DNA of 64,000 nt from an uncultured Flavobacteriaceae bacterium. GTDB taxonomy: Bacteria; Bacteroidota; Bacteroidia; Flavobacteriales; Flavobacteriaceae. The notes beneath the pieces are model-generated. The model saw nothing but the letters and a program-made list of their open reading frames with translations. It did not search any database and was not told the DNA's origin. The stretch covers positions 160,371-224,370 of the forward strand of contig CANMSA010000009.1 in assembly GCA_947500385.1 (NCBI GenBank). Direction: 5' to 3'. The position numbers and the translations under genes were made by a program. Positions within the stretch are counted from its first letter, which is position 1; every line of letters starts with the position of its first letter. Below, piece after piece: positions 19,501-27,592 of the stretch.

Positions 19501-19940
19501 ATAAAGAAACCCTTTACGGTGGCAGTTGGTGGCCAGGTTATGATGTCTTCACCAGCAACCCCACCGCCCAATGCGTACGTTGCCACGCGGTTAGTGGCGC
19601 CGGGGGGAAAGTGGGGCCTGCCCTCGATAATATCGGAGCTTTGTTAACTAGGGAAGAGTTGCTCGAATCTTTGATCGAACCCAGCAAACGCTTGGCACCC
19701 GGTTATGGTAGTATTACCGTAACGCTTAAAGACGGGCAAAAAGTGACCGGTGTGGTTGAGCAAGAAACCGAGGAGGCCTTGATTATTCGAACATCGGATG
19801 CAGAACCCATGGAAATAGCACCTTCTAGAATCGTTGCGCGCGAAAATAGTCCTTCCGCTATGCCGGCAATGGGTCGACTGATCAGTAAACGGGAGCTACG
19901 AAACCTCATTGAATACCTGGCCAGTTTGAAAAGTGACTAA
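16530..19940 (+). CDS. Large lipoprotein: sorbosone-dehydrogenase-like propeller, HEAT repeats, cytochrome c
   Basis: The ATG at 16530 gives a lipoprotein signal (Cys23, LSLNSC); an upstream in-frame start would bury it. The 1136-residue product has an N-terminal beta-propeller (about 50-480) like membrane-bound sorbosone/glucose dehydrogenases, with Asp-rich DxNxDG loops (DLNNDGSHDW, DTNKDGIADK, DTNDDGVLDE) that may bind calcium. HEAT/armadillo repeats follow (about 490-900). The C-terminal domain is a c-type cytochrome with CVRCH at 1015-1019 and a likely Met ligand in SAMPAMG. The arrangement resembles PVC-type heme proteins. It probably oxidises a sugar or similar substrate in the periplasm and passes electrons to its heme. 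Confidence 0.85.
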   Translation: MKPYQLLLILSLLSIGSLSLNSCIHQTKPKEIPETITEDSLLAASRAADARKTIAAVVADGLTLSLWANDSLAPDPIAMQIDDEGSIYLTRTNRQKNSEFDIRGYQHWMTKSISLQTVEERRAFLKETFAPEQSKENEWLPDLNNDGSHDWKDLTVEKEEIWKLEDTNKDGIADKSIRILEDFNEEITDVAGALLVRKDDIFVGVGPDMWRLWDTNDDGVLDEKTAIAHGFAVHIGFGGHGMSGAIEGPDGKIYWGIGDIGANITTVSGAQHAYPNQGVIVRCNPDGSNFEVFARGLRNTHEFVFDAYGNMISSDNDGDHAGESERLVHIVEGSDAGWRSNWQYGKYTDPKNNGYNVWMDEKLYLPHWEGQAAYILPPIMNYHNGPTGMAVNPGTALGTKWTNQFFLTEFVGDPGRSHIWSFGLKPKGASFELDGETDVLSGVLPTGIQFGPDGALYLADWINGWGTKNYGRVWKLDVTAAKNDLETERLETQRLMRMNYQEADTDELVALLRNQDMRIRKKAQFELATRTFWGYRAMKKVIVEETNQLARIHAIWGIGQIADSDPEEAAPLAALLDDEDPEIVAQALKVLGDVRYNAIAPKVLPLLKSEAPRVRFFAAQALGRLRYEAAITPLLDLLAANNDEDLYLRHAAVLALSRIGDEQPIIALSNHENASLRLAAVLTLRRMGHKAVADFLEDENEFIATEAARAINDDGSITAGLPALANQLTKAKRTSEPLLRRAINAALRVGGDTELDALLNFSKRTTVSSTLRGEALAVLGGWANPSVLDRVDGRFRGEIKRDSVAVKAKIEKGVPAFLEENNPDILQGVAKMAGALGIAAYNTKLLKILKGHQDPNVRAAMLSALGTLGTAADIESALNIGMGDTAQRVRETAVGLLGKLDISKERLPQLVNSFFKNGSAGEQQRMLAVLGAMPVEKSSPVLTNLIQKAKRNQLSPNVTLDLIEAVEATDSNELTSQLAAIKNNGHSVEAYKETLYGGSWWPGYDVFTSNPTAQCVRCHAVSGAGGKVGPALDNIGALLTREELLESLIEPSKRLAPGYGSITVTLKDGQKVTGVVEQETEEALIIRTSDAEPMEIAPSRIVARENSPSAMPAMGRLISKRELRNLIEYLASLKSD

Positions 19941-19964
19941 CGTATACGGCCTATTTGGTATAGG

Positions 19965-20906
19965 TTAATAGCGCTCTATGTCGGTCTTGGCAATTTCGAA
20001 TTCAGACATCAGTTCTTCGATGATAACAGCGGCAGGTTTTATGGTATGAATCAAAGCGGCCACCTGCCCAATTTCAAGTTCCCCCTCCTCTAAATCCCCT
20101 TCGAACATGCCTTTCTTTGCGCGTGCCCGGCCCAACAGTTCCCTTAGCTGCTCGGTATTCGCGCCGGTCGCGTAGGCATCCTGTACATCTTGGTAAAATT
20201 TGTTTTTTAACAAACGTACCGGCGCTAGTTCTTTTAAAGTAAGCTGGGTGGCCCCTTCGCCTGCGGCCACTACACTTTGCTTAAACGCATCATGCGAAGA
20301 AGCTTCTTCACTTGCCACAAACCGACTTCCTACCTGCACTCCATCGGCACCTAGTATCATGGCGGCCAATATGGCGCTACCCGTAGCAATTCCGCCAGCT
20401 GCCAGTATTGGAATGGTAACTTTTTCTTTTACCGCGGGAATTAAGACCAAGGTGGTCGTTTCATCACGTCCGTTATGCCCTCCTGCTTCGAAGCCTTCGG
20501 CCACAATAGCGTCAACACCTGCTTGTTCCGCTTTCAGGGCAAACTTTACACTGCTAACGACGTGTACTACCGTAATTCCGTTTTCCTTTAGGAAAGGGGT
20601 CCATGTTTTGGGGTTTCCCGCAGAGGTAAACACAATCTTCACCCCTGTTTCAACAATAATCTGCATAAGTTGATCAATGTCGGGATACAACATAGGAATA
20701 TTCACGGCAAACGGCTTTTGCGTGGCTTTTTGACACTTTGTTATATGGGTGCGCAACACTTCAGGATACATAGATCCGGCCCCTATAATTCCTAAGCCGC
20801 CGGCATTTGAAACCGCAGAGGCCAACCGCCAACCACTGGCCCAAATCATTCCCGCTTGCACTATGGGATACTCAATACCAAAAAGTTGTTTGATCCTGTT
20901 TTGCAT
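19965..20906 (-). CDS. Nitronate monooxygenase / 2-nitropropane dioxygenase-like FMN protein
   Basis: The 313-residue TIM barrel has typical features of the FMN-dependent NMO family: FGIEYPIVQAGMIWASG at the N-terminus, GAGSMYPE, EGFEAGGHNGRDE (phosphate and catalytic His region), and ILAAGGIATGSAILAAMILGADGVQVGSRF. The family oxidises nitronates such as propionate-3-nitronate, though some members act as enoyl-ACP reductases (FabK). The His in AGGHNG matches the NMO-type catalytic position. It lies 47 bp downstream of mnmA on the same strand and may be co-transcribed. Confidence 0.85.
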   Translation of the reverse strand: MQNRIKQLFGIEYPIVQAGMIWASGWRLASAVSNAGGLGIIGAGSMYPEVLRTHITKCQKATQKPFAVNIPMLYPDIDQLMQIIVETGVKIVFTSAGNPKTWTPFLKENGITVVHVVSSVKFALKAEQAGVDAIVAEGFEAGGHNGRDETTTLVLIPAVKEKVTIPILAAGGIATGSAILAAMILGADGVQVGSRFVASEEASSHDAFKQSVVAAGEGATQLTLKELAPVRLLKNKFYQDVQDAYATGANTEQLRELLGRARAKKGMFEGDLEEGELEIGQVAALIHTIKPAAVIIEELMSEFEIAKTDIERY

Positions 20907-20953
20907 ACTAATTTGCTATTTGATGGTTGATCGCCATGACCAAAAGCGGTATC

Positions 20954-22144
20954 TTACGAAATGACCCCTGAACCAATAAGTTCTTCACCAATGTACCAGG
21001 CCACGAATTGGCCTTCCGTAATCGCCGATTGTGGATTTTCAAAATCAACGTACAGTCCTCCATCTACCTTATAAAGCGTTGCTTTTTCGAGTGGTTGACG
21101 ATAGCGAATACGCGCAATTACCGCCATCGTGGCATCTATTTTCAATGCCAAATCGGTTCGAACCCAATGCAGTTCGTCATCGGTCACAAAAAGGGTACTG
21201 CGATAGAGGCCCGGATGCGATTTTCCCTGTCCCGTATAAATCACATTTGCTTCAACATCGGTCTCAATGACAAATAGGGGTTCTTTGGTGCCGCCAACAT
21301 CCAGTCCTTTGCGCTGCCCTTTCGTAAAATAATGGGCCCCTTGATGTTCACCAACTACTTTTCCATCGTTCACCTGATATACCGGCTTTTCGGAATCAAA
21401 GGCCAACTCCTTTTCCTTACTCTCAAATTGAGGCCGTTTTTTATGCAATTGAGGTACGTCGGAAGGCACTTCCACGATGACCCCTTTTTTAGGCTTTAGC
21501 TTTTGTTGCAAAAAATCGGGCAGGCGTACTTTCCCAATAAAACAAAGGCCTTGGGAATCTTTCTTATCGGCGGTCACCAGACCTTTCGCGCTGGCAATTT
21601 CTCGTACCTCTGGCTTGTTCAACGCTCCTACGGGAAACAAGGTTTTTGCAAGCTGTTCTTGGGAAAGCTGACAAAGAAAGTACGATTGGTCTTTATTTGA
21701 ATCGGCCCCTGACAGCAATCGATATGTTTCCGTACCGTCAGGATGCACAAGCACTTCTTTTCTACAATAGTGTCCGGTCGCCACGAAATCGGCCCCCAAT
21801 TGAAGTGCCAGCTTCATAAATACATCAAACTTTATTTCCCTGTTGCACAATACATCCGGGTTTGGGGTGCGCCCTCTTTCATATTCGTTGAACATATAAT
21901 CTACGATACGTTCTTTGTATTCGGCGCTTAAATCGACCGTTTGAAAGGGAATCCCCAGTTTTTCCGCAACAATGAGGGCATCATTGCTATCTTCCAACCA
22001 TGGACATTCTTCTGAAATGGTCACAGAATCATCATGCCAGTTCTTCATGAAAAGGCCAATAACCTCATAGCCCTGTTCCTGTAAAAGGTAGGCTGCTACA
22101 CTTGAATCTACTCCGCCGGAAAGTCCGACAACGACTTTTTTCAT
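20954..22144 (-). CDS. mnmA: tRNA-specific 2-thiouridylase MnmA
   Basis: The 396-residue enzyme adds sulfur to C2 of uridine 34 in tRNA-Lys, -Glu and -Gln. The PP-loop SGGVDSSVA that binds ATP is at 8-16. The two catalytic cysteines are in [12 protein letters not shown] and [11 protein letters not shown]. The C-terminal part is the beta-barrel found in MnmA/TrmU. The longer reading frame starts 16 codons earlier, but the conserved N-terminus [11 protein letters not shown] fixes the start at 22144. A 318-bp intergenic region separates it from the divergent fasciclin gene. Confidence 0.95.
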   Translation of the reverse strand: MKKVVVGLSGGVDSSVAAYLLQEQGYEVIGLFMKNWHDDSVTISEECPWLEDSNDALIVAEKLGIPFQTVDLSAEYKERIVDYMFNEYERGRTPNPDVLCNREIKFDVFMKLALQLGADFVATGHYCRKEVLVHPDGTETYRLLSGADSNKDQSYFLCQLSQEQLAKTLFPVGALNKPEVREIASAKGLVTADKKDSQGLCFIGKVRLPDFLQQKLKPKKGVIVEVPSDVPQLHKKRPQFESKEKELAFDSEKPVYQVNDGKVVGEHQGAHYFTKGQRKGLDVGGTKEPLFVIETDVEANVIYTGQGKSHPGLYRSTLFVTDDELHWVRTDLALKIDATMAVIARIRYRQPLEKATLYKVDGGLYVDFENPQSAITEGQFVAWYIGEELIGSGVIS

Positions 22145-22462
22145 GAGACATTTAGAGTTAGCTGCAAAAATACAAAATGCCCAGAATCGCATTTACCAAT
22201 AGTGCGTTAAATAATCTTGCAACGACTGCCCTACTCGATCCCGCTGAGCACTGTTTATCAGTAGCCTCACAAATTTTTTACCAAGGTACTTTTGAAAACT
22301 TAATTTTGTTAAACTTATTATAAAAAAGAATAAACAAAAGCAACCCTCCGTTCATCCTTATATCTAGGAAGTGTTCTTTGCAAGCAAAATTAATGAACAA
22401 AAGAATCCTACTTAAAACGCTTCCCGAGAACATTTATAATAATAATCCTTAAAACAAGTACC
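22145..22462. other. Intergenic region, mnmA / first fasciclin gene
   Basis: This 318-bp gap separates divergent genes. It contains the conserved 43-nt element described at 22303-22345 and an A/T-rich stretch before the fasciclin start. I see no open reading frame of note and no RNA gene. Confidence 0.7.
22303..22345 (+). promoter_or_regulatory. Conserved upstream element, copy A (TTTTGTTAAAC-N14-TAAACAAAAG type)
   Basis: The left block ATTTTGTTAAACTT is followed by 14 A/T-rich bases and the right block TAAACAAAAGCAACC. Both blocks recur exactly, with the same 14-nt spacing, upstream of the third fasciclin gene (24822-24864), and in a slightly diverged form upstream of htpG (50233-50275). 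The blocks are roughly inverted to each other (TTTTGTT versus AACAAAA), which suggests binding by a dimer. The element ends 117 bp before the fasciclin start. The regulator is unknown. Confidence 0.65.
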
Positions 22463-23473
22463 ATGAAAAAGTTTTTGAAAGTGAAATCATTTTTAATCGC
22501 AACAGTTGTAGCGACCACGTTGGTTGCCTGTAGCAGCGATGATAATGATCCAGTGATTCCAGACCCTATGGAAGATCCAAAAAATATAGTAGAATTGGCT
22601 AGTGGCAACGGTGAACTCTCAACCCTGGTTACCGCTTTGCAAAATACCAATTTGGTCTCGGAACTGGAAGCCGACGGTAATTTTACGGTATTGGCTCCCA
22701 CCAACGCCGCCTTTGAAGCCTTTTTGGCCGATAATGGTTTTGCCAACTTAGAAGAAGTACCTGCCGACCTTTTGACACAGGTATTGCTCAATCACGTAAT
22801 ACCCGGAGACAATGCACTACTGGCAGCCGACCTGACCACCTTAGGGGCAGGGTATGCCAGTACACTGGCCGATGGTCCTTCGACAGATAGTAAAATCAGT
22901 ATTTATTTCAATACCAGCGATGGTGTACAATTTAATGGAGGTGCTAAAGTAACTACCCCTGATGTGGAAGCCAGCAATGGCGTGGTACACATCGTCGATG
23001 CTGTCATAAACATCCCGAACATTGTTACCTTTGCCACGGCAGACCCTAGCTTTTCTACCTTGGTATCTGCGTTGACCGACCTAACTCCCGCAACTGATTT
23101 TGTGGCGGTTCTCAGTACTGCTGATGGTACGGCCCCAGCGCCCTTCACCGTGTTTGCCCCTACAAATGATGCTTTTGCGGCCTTAGCGGCCATCCCGGAA
23201 GAGGGACTTTTGACCACTATCTTGCAACACCATGTAATTGGCGGTGCCAATATACGCTCCAGTGATTTAACCCCTGACGGGGATACGGTTACCCCTGCGA
23301 CCTTAGAGGGAGATACTTTTACCATTGCCCTTCCGGGTACCGATGGTAACATTGCCAATGTCACCGATGGTGCCGGCAATACAGGTATCGGAATTGATGT
23401 TGTTGATGTACAAGCAGGAAATGGTGTTATTCATGTTTTAGACACCGTCTTAATCCCAAATACCGACAACTAG
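22463..23473 (+). CDS. Fasciclin-domain lipoprotein (two FAS1 domains)
   Basis: The 336-residue lipoprotein has a signal with Cys23 followed by SSDDND, an acidic stretch suited to surface export in flavobacteria. Two FAS1 domains span about 42-180 and 186-330. Each has the H1 motif (NFTVLAPTNAAFEAF; PFTVFAPTNDAFAAL), an LLNHV/LQHHV segment and the C-terminal NGVVHIVDAV / NGVIHVLDTV motif. FAS1 domains mediate cell adhesion or matrix binding. It is the first of three consecutive fasciclin genes. A hairpin terminator follows at 23501 and the 43-nt element lies upstream, so it is an independent unit. Confidence 0.93.
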   Translation: MKKFLKVKSFLIATVVATTLVACSSDDNDPVIPDPMEDPKNIVELASGNGELSTLVTALQNTNLVSELEADGNFTVLAPTNAAFEAFLADNGFANLEEVPADLLTQVLLNHVIPGDNALLAADLTTLGAGYASTLADGPSTDSKISIYFNTSDGVQFNGGAKVTTPDVEASNGVVHIVDAVINIPNIVTFATADPSFSTLVSALTDLTPATDFVAVLSTADGTAPAPFTVFAPTNDAFAALAAIPEEGLLTTILQHHVIGGANIRSSDLTPDGDTVTPATLEGDTFTIALPGTDGNIANVTDGAGNTGIGIDVVDVQAGNGVIHVLDTVLIPNTDN

Positions 23474-23500
23474 GAAGTATTGTTCTATCACATATTTATA

Positions 23501-23530
23501 AGAAAACCACCTCTAAATGGGTGGTTTTCT
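23501..23530 (+). terminator. Intrinsic terminator after first fasciclin gene
   Basis: An 11-bp stem, AGAAAACCACC pairing with GGTGGTTTTCT, encloses an 8-nt loop. It begins 27 bp after the stop codon. The 3' T run is short. Confidence 0.75.
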
Positions 23531-23704
23531 GTTTATTAAACTTCTCTTAACAAGGCCCTTGTTCTAAAAAATCTGTGATAAACTTGTAATCGCAACGTTT
23601 AGAATAGACTCAAGGCAGTGGTTAAAATTGCCGATTAAAAGGTGATTTAGGAGAATACTGCCCCTAATTATCAAAGTAGTATCTTTAAAACAAAAAAATA
23701 ACCG

Positions 23705-24688
23705 ATGAAAAAGATTTTTCAATTGACCCGTATGCTTACCCTTGTTTTCGGCCTTACTTTCTTCTTAGCCTGTGATTTAGATGATGACAGCCCTACTGTG
23801 GAACTACCGGAAACCAATTTAATCGATGTGGCCAAAGGCAACGCGGACCTTTCCAACCTGGTCGCGGCTATTGATCGTGCAGGGCTGACCGACACGTTTG
23901 AAGGAACTACAAGTTTTACCATCATCGCCCCCAATAACGAAGCATTTACCGCATTTTTGGGCCAAGCAGGTTTTTCAAGTTTGGAACAAGTACCTGTAGC
24001 GACCCTTCAGCAATTGCTGAAGTATCATGTATTAGAAAACAGTGTAGAATCCAGTCTGTTGACCGGACTCCAAAAAAACTATGTCCCTACCTTGGCCGAT
24101 GGTCCCACGACAGGAAACCTGGTATTGTATTTTGATGCTACCGATGGCGTTCGCTTCAATGGTGCTTCAACTGTTGACACACCCGATATCCCTGCGTCGA
24201 ACGGTATTATACACATTGTAGACGCGGTAATTGCACTTCCCACCTTGGAAACATTCATCGCTACTGATGACAACTTTAAAGAACTCGATACCGCGATCGA
24301 CGTGGTCTCTCCGAACTCCGAATTGGATGAAGCCCTCGAAGCTGAAGGCCCCATCACGATCTTTGCTCCCGATGTAATGGCTTTCGAAGCCTTGTTGGAT
24401 ACCAATCCCGACTGGAACTTTTCAAGTGATATCCCGGAAGATCTACTCATTTCGGTTCTCTCGCATCATGTTGTTGCAGGAAATATTTTAGCGGCGGACA
24501 TCGATGGTGGACAAACGGTTATGTCACTCGAAGGTGATGAGCTGCTCTTTGCAAACATGGGTGGTGAATTGGAACTTACAGATGGCAGTGGCAATGCAGG
24601 CATCAAAATTGCCGTCACCGATATCCAAGCATCAAATGGGGTAATTCACTTGGTCGATACAGTACTTTTGCCGGATACCACGAATTAA
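23705..24688 (+). CDS. Fasciclin-domain lipoprotein (two FAS1 domains)
   Basis: The 327-residue lipoprotein resembles its upstream neighbour in size and layout. Lipobox Cys23 is followed by DLDDD. Two FAS1 domains lie at about 38-175 and 178-322, with SFTIIAPNNEAFTAF and ITIFAPDVMAFEAL as H1-like motifs and NGIIHIVDAV / NGVIHLVDTV as H2-like motifs. It probably arose by tandem duplication. Unlike the first and third genes it lacks the full 43-nt element upstream; only a partial left block (TTAAACTT near 23536) is visible. A good terminator follows. Confidence 0.92.
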   Translation: MKKIFQLTRMLTLVFGLTFFLACDLDDDSPTVELPETNLIDVAKGNADLSNLVAAIDRAGLTDTFEGTTSFTIIAPNNEAFTAFLGQAGFSSLEQVPVATLQQLLKYHVLENSVESSLLTGLQKNYVPTLADGPTTGNLVLYFDATDGVRFNGASTVDTPDIPASNGIIHIVDAVIALPTLETFIATDDNFKELDTAIDVVSPNSELDEALEAEGPITIFAPDVMAFEALLDTNPDWNFSSDIPEDLLISVLSHHVVAGNILAADIDGGQTVMSLEGDELLFANMGGELELTDGSGNAGIKIAVTDIQASNGVIHLVDTVLLPDTTN

Positions 24689-24721
24689 ATTTTCTTAAAA
24701 AAAACTAAACTTTTATTTTTC

Positions 24722-24752
24722 AAAGGCCACCCACAAAGGGTGGCCTTTTTTT
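24722..24752 (+). terminator. Intrinsic terminator after second fasciclin gene
   Basis: An 11-bp perfect stem (AAAGGCCACCC / GGGTGGCCTTT) with loop ACAAA is followed by a T run, 33 bp after the stop codon. Confidence 0.9.
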
Positions 24753-24821
24753 GTTTTTCACAACAATAGGTCTGTCCGATCGATGAACTACCATCTTGGA
24801 GGCAAGACAATTCTCAAATTC

Positions 24822-24864
24822 ATTTTGTTAAACTTTTCAAAAAAAATAGTAAACAAAAGCAACC
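24822..24864 (+). promoter_or_regulatory. Conserved upstream element, copy B
   Basis: The blocks ATTTTGTTAAACTT and TAAACAAAAGCAACC are identical to copy A (22303-22345) over all 29 block positions, and the spacer is again 14 nt but different in sequence. It lies 206 bp upstream of the four-domain fasciclin gene. Identity limited to the two blocks, with conserved spacing, argues for selection on a protein-binding site. Confidence 0.65.
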
Positions 24865-25070
24865 TTTTAATCGTTTAATAATCTTCCTAATATATTAAAC
24901 AAAACTGCTGTTCTGTTTAACCAAATAGATTCGTTTCGAATCCGTAATCCAAAAAACTGAAACAAAGCGCTATTTCAGTTGAAAATTGGAACCGAATGAA
25001 AAAGAATCTGACCAAAAACAAACAGCCCACACGTAATTAAACAATTTTACATTCTTAAAAACACACTATT

Positions 25071-27119
25071 ATGAAAAAATTTATCCGATTAAAAAGTATG
25101 TTGCTTTTAGCGGTTTTTACCTTTTTCGCATTCTCATGTGAAAAAAATGATGATAACAATGACGTTGAAAAAGACAATGGCAATACTATTGTAGAGACCG
25201 CACAAGCCACTGAGGCACTAAGTTCTTTAGTAGGTGCACTCGTACAGGCAGATGCCGGATTGGTAGAAGCGCTGAGCAATGAAGATGCTACCTACACTGT
25301 TTTTGCACCTACAAATGCCGCTTTCGAGGCTTTGTTGGGAGGCTTGGAAGGTTTTGATTCTTTGGAAGATTTTGATACCGACGCGGAAAAAGCCTTGCTT
25401 GCCAAAATTCTCACCTATCATGTTGTAGCCGATATCGCTGCCAAGTCGACCGATTTGAGCGATGGCCAAATGATCGCTACCCTTCAGGGAGAAGAAGTAA
25501 CCGTTGGTATTGATGGCGAGACAGTGACCATTAAGGATAAACAGCCGGCCGAAACAGCCGCTGCTACCGTAGTCATTCCCAATGTAGAAGCGAACAACGG
25601 AGTGGTACATGTTATTGACCAAGTATTGCTTCCACAAGAGATTTTGGATGCCCTTAGCGGAGAAGACGAAATGGAAGAAGAAAGTAAGAACTTGGTTGAA
25701 ATCGTTGTTGAAACCGAGGCGCTTTCTATTCTCGAAGCTGCGGTTATCAAAGCGGGACTAGTAGAAACACTCTCAAGCGAAGGTCCATTTACAGTATTTG
25801 CCCCTACCGACGATGCTTTCGTTGCGTTGTTGGAAGCATTAGGTGATGACTACAATGGTTTGGATGATTTTGATACCGAGGCCGAAATGATGTTGTTAAA
25901 AGACATCTTATTGTACCATGTAATCGCCGGTGCTACGGTAAAAGAAGCCGACTTGGCTCCAGGAGCGGTCGAAACCGCACTTGCCGGGAACTCGATCGAA
26001 GTAATCGCCTCAGGAGATACCTTCGTTATCGGTGATGCTTCCGATGTCGATGCCACAATTACAGGAACCGATATTATGGCTTCCAATGGTGTTGCCCATA
26101 CCATTAACAAAGTATTGCTCCCACAATCTGCCATTGATTTCGTTGCTTCTCTAAGCCTTCAAACCATTGTTGAAATAGCAGTTGCCACAGATGACCTAAG
26201 TTTATTGGTAGGTGCCTTGCAACAAGCAGATGCGGGGTTGGTTGAAACCCTTTCCGGTGACGGGCCATTCACCGTATTCGCCCCGACCAACGCAGCTTTC
26301 GTAGCTTTATTGGAGGCCTTGGGTGACGACTACAACAGCTTGGCCGATTTTGATACGGACGATGAAAAAGCATTGTTGGTAAAAGTACTTACCTATCACG
26401 TAGTCGCCGGAACGGCCGCTTTCTCAACAGATTTGAGCAATGGCCAAAAGATTACCACCTTCCAAGGAGAAGAGGTAGGTATCAATATTAAAAACAACAC
26501 CGTGCACGTTGAGGATGCCACCGATGAAAACGCCAGTGTTGTTATTCCGGATGTAGAAGCAAGTAATGGAGTAGTCCATGTAATCAACAAGGTATTGTTA
26601 CCTCAAGAAGTATTGGATCTTTTAAACCCTCCAACACCGAATATCGTTGGGTTGGCCCAATCTGTTGATGATCTTAGCTTATTGGTCGATGCGCTTATCC
26701 AAGCAGATGCCGGGTTGGTAGATGTATTGAGCGGCGACGGACCTTTCACCGTCTTCGCCCCTACAAATGCAGCGTTTGCCGATTTGTTAAATACCTTGGG
26801 CGATGACTACAATAGCTTGGCCGATTTTGATACTGCGGAAGAGAAAGAATGGTTGGCCACTATCTTGACATACCATGTGGTTGCCGGAGCAGCAGTGGCT
26901 TCAGGAGACCTTACCGACCATCAAGAATTAGTGACCGTACAAGGCGAGTCGTTGTTTGCGCTTCTTGGAGACGGGGTTCGTATTAGAGATCGAAGTACCG
27001 TAGATGCAGATGTTATTTTGGCGAATCAGATGGCCAGTAACGGAATCGTTCATGTAGTAAACAAGGTGCTCTTACCACAAGCCATTATTGATGCTTTAGG
27101 ACTTCCTGGAAGGCACTAA
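25071..27119 (+). CDS. Fasciclin-domain lipoprotein (four FAS1 domains)
   Basis: The 682-residue lipoprotein (Cys23 followed by EKNDD) carries four FAS1 domains at about 38-194, 206-350, 356-505 and 512-680. Each repeats the pattern (G)PFTVFAPTNAAFxALL, LGDDYNSLxDFDT, LTYHVVAG and NGVVHVINKVLLPQ. A short acidic linker (GEDEMEEESKN) separates domains 1 and 2. Domains 1, 3 and 4 are the most alike, including at DNA level, so internal duplication is recent. The acidic residues after the cysteine suggest surface display, with adhesion or matrix binding as the likely role. A strong terminator follows at 27162. Confidence 0.93.
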   Translation: MKKFIRLKSMLLLAVFTFFAFSCEKNDDNNDVEKDNGNTIVETAQATEALSSLVGALVQADAGLVEALSNEDATYTVFAPTNAAFEALLGGLEGFDSLEDFDTDAEKALLAKILTYHVVADIAAKSTDLSDGQMIATLQGEEVTVGIDGETVTIKDKQPAETAAATVVIPNVEANNGVVHVIDQVLLPQEILDALSGEDEMEEESKNLVEIVVETEALSILEAAVIKAGLVETLSSEGPFTVFAPTDDAFVALLEALGDDYNGLDDFDTEAEMMLLKDILLYHVIAGATVKEADLAPGAVETALAGNSIEVIASGDTFVIGDASDVDATITGTDIMASNGVAHTINKVLLPQSAIDFVASLSLQTIVEIAVATDDLSLLVGALQQADAGLVETLSGDGPFTVFAPTNAAFVALLEALGDDYNSLADFDTDDEKALLVKVLTYHVVAGTAAFSTDLSNGQKITTFQGEEVGINIKNNTVHVEDATDENASVVIPDVEASNGVVHVINKVLLPQEVLDLLNPPTPNIVGLAQSVDDLSLLVDALIQADAGLVDVLSGDGPFTVFAPTNAAFADLLNTLGDDYNSLADFDTAEEKEWLATILTYHVVAGAAVASGDLTDHQELVTVQGESLFALLGDGVRIRDRSTVDADVILANQMASNGIVHVVNKVLLPQAIIDALGLPGRH

Positions 27120-27161
27120 AAAAGTTTGTTCGTTAGTTGATCAATGTTAAATTGATTGTTG

Positions 27162-27204
27162 AAAAACTTCCCGGTAGCGGTCACTCGCTACTTGGAAGTT
27201 TTTT
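27162..27204 (+). terminator. Intrinsic terminator after third fasciclin gene
   Basis: A long interrupted stem pairs AAAAACTTCC and GTAGCG with CGCTAC and GGAAGTTTTT around the loop GTCACT, ending in a T run. It lies 42 bp after the stop codon. Confidence 0.9.
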
Positions 27205-27446
27205 CTATTGATAAGCACTATCTAAAACCAGGGTCAAGAGATATCAAAATGAAAATCAATAGTCGATTTCGATACAGGCGCTAGGACACATATCGCGCGA
27301 TTATCAAGTCAAAAAGAAATCAGACAACAGCATCGCTATGGTTAGCATACAAAAATGGCCACTTGACAACTCTATTTTTTTTTAACAAGGAATAAGTCAC
27401 ATATTTACGGTCCCAAATCTTACCAAACTAAACCTACTTACGCTAG

Positions 27447-27475
27447 AAACCCCGACTTAAACGTCAGGGTTTTTT
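27447..27475 (+). terminator. Orphan plus-strand hairpin with T run
   Basis: AAACCC and GAC pair with GTC and GGGTTT around TTAAAC, followed by TTTT. The fasciclin gene already has a terminator 240 bp upstream, so this one may end an unannotated short transcript. Confidence 0.6.
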
Positions 27476-27542
27476 GTTTCCGTCTTTTTTCACGAGCCAA
27501 TACCTTCGGCGCCCAAACACGACGCAATATAACCCATAAAAA

Positions 27543-27566
27543 AAAGCGACCTAGATAGGCCGCTTT
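27543..27566 (-). terminator. Intrinsic terminator of yidC
   Basis: On the minus strand AAAGCGGCCTA pairs with TAGGTCGCTTT with one G-T pair, followed by a run of T. It begins 27 bp past the yidC stop codon. Confidence 0.85.
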
Positions 27567-27592
27567 CTCAATTCGATTCCTGAAAAATAGGT

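Larger units (their letters stand above)
24689..25070. other. Intergenic region, second / third fasciclin genes
   Basis: This 382-bp gap holds the terminator at 24722-24752 and copy B of the conserved 43-nt element at 24822-24864. The remaining 200 bp before the third fasciclin start is A/T-rich with no gene that I can support; it may be a long 5' leader. Confidence 0.7.
27120..27592. other. Intergenic region, fasciclin / yidC, with an orphan terminator
   Basis: This 473-bp gap lies between convergent genes. It holds the fasciclin terminator (27162-27204), a second plus-strand hairpin at 27447-27475 and the yidC terminator on the minus strand (27543-27566). Between the first two is about 240 bp with no open reading frame worth calling; it includes TTGACA at 27364. 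A short non-coding transcript is possible but unproven. Confidence 0.5.

Noticed and set aside
25200..27100. DNA-level repeats within the third fasciclin gene
   Set aside because: They follow the four FAS1 domains and need no other explanation.
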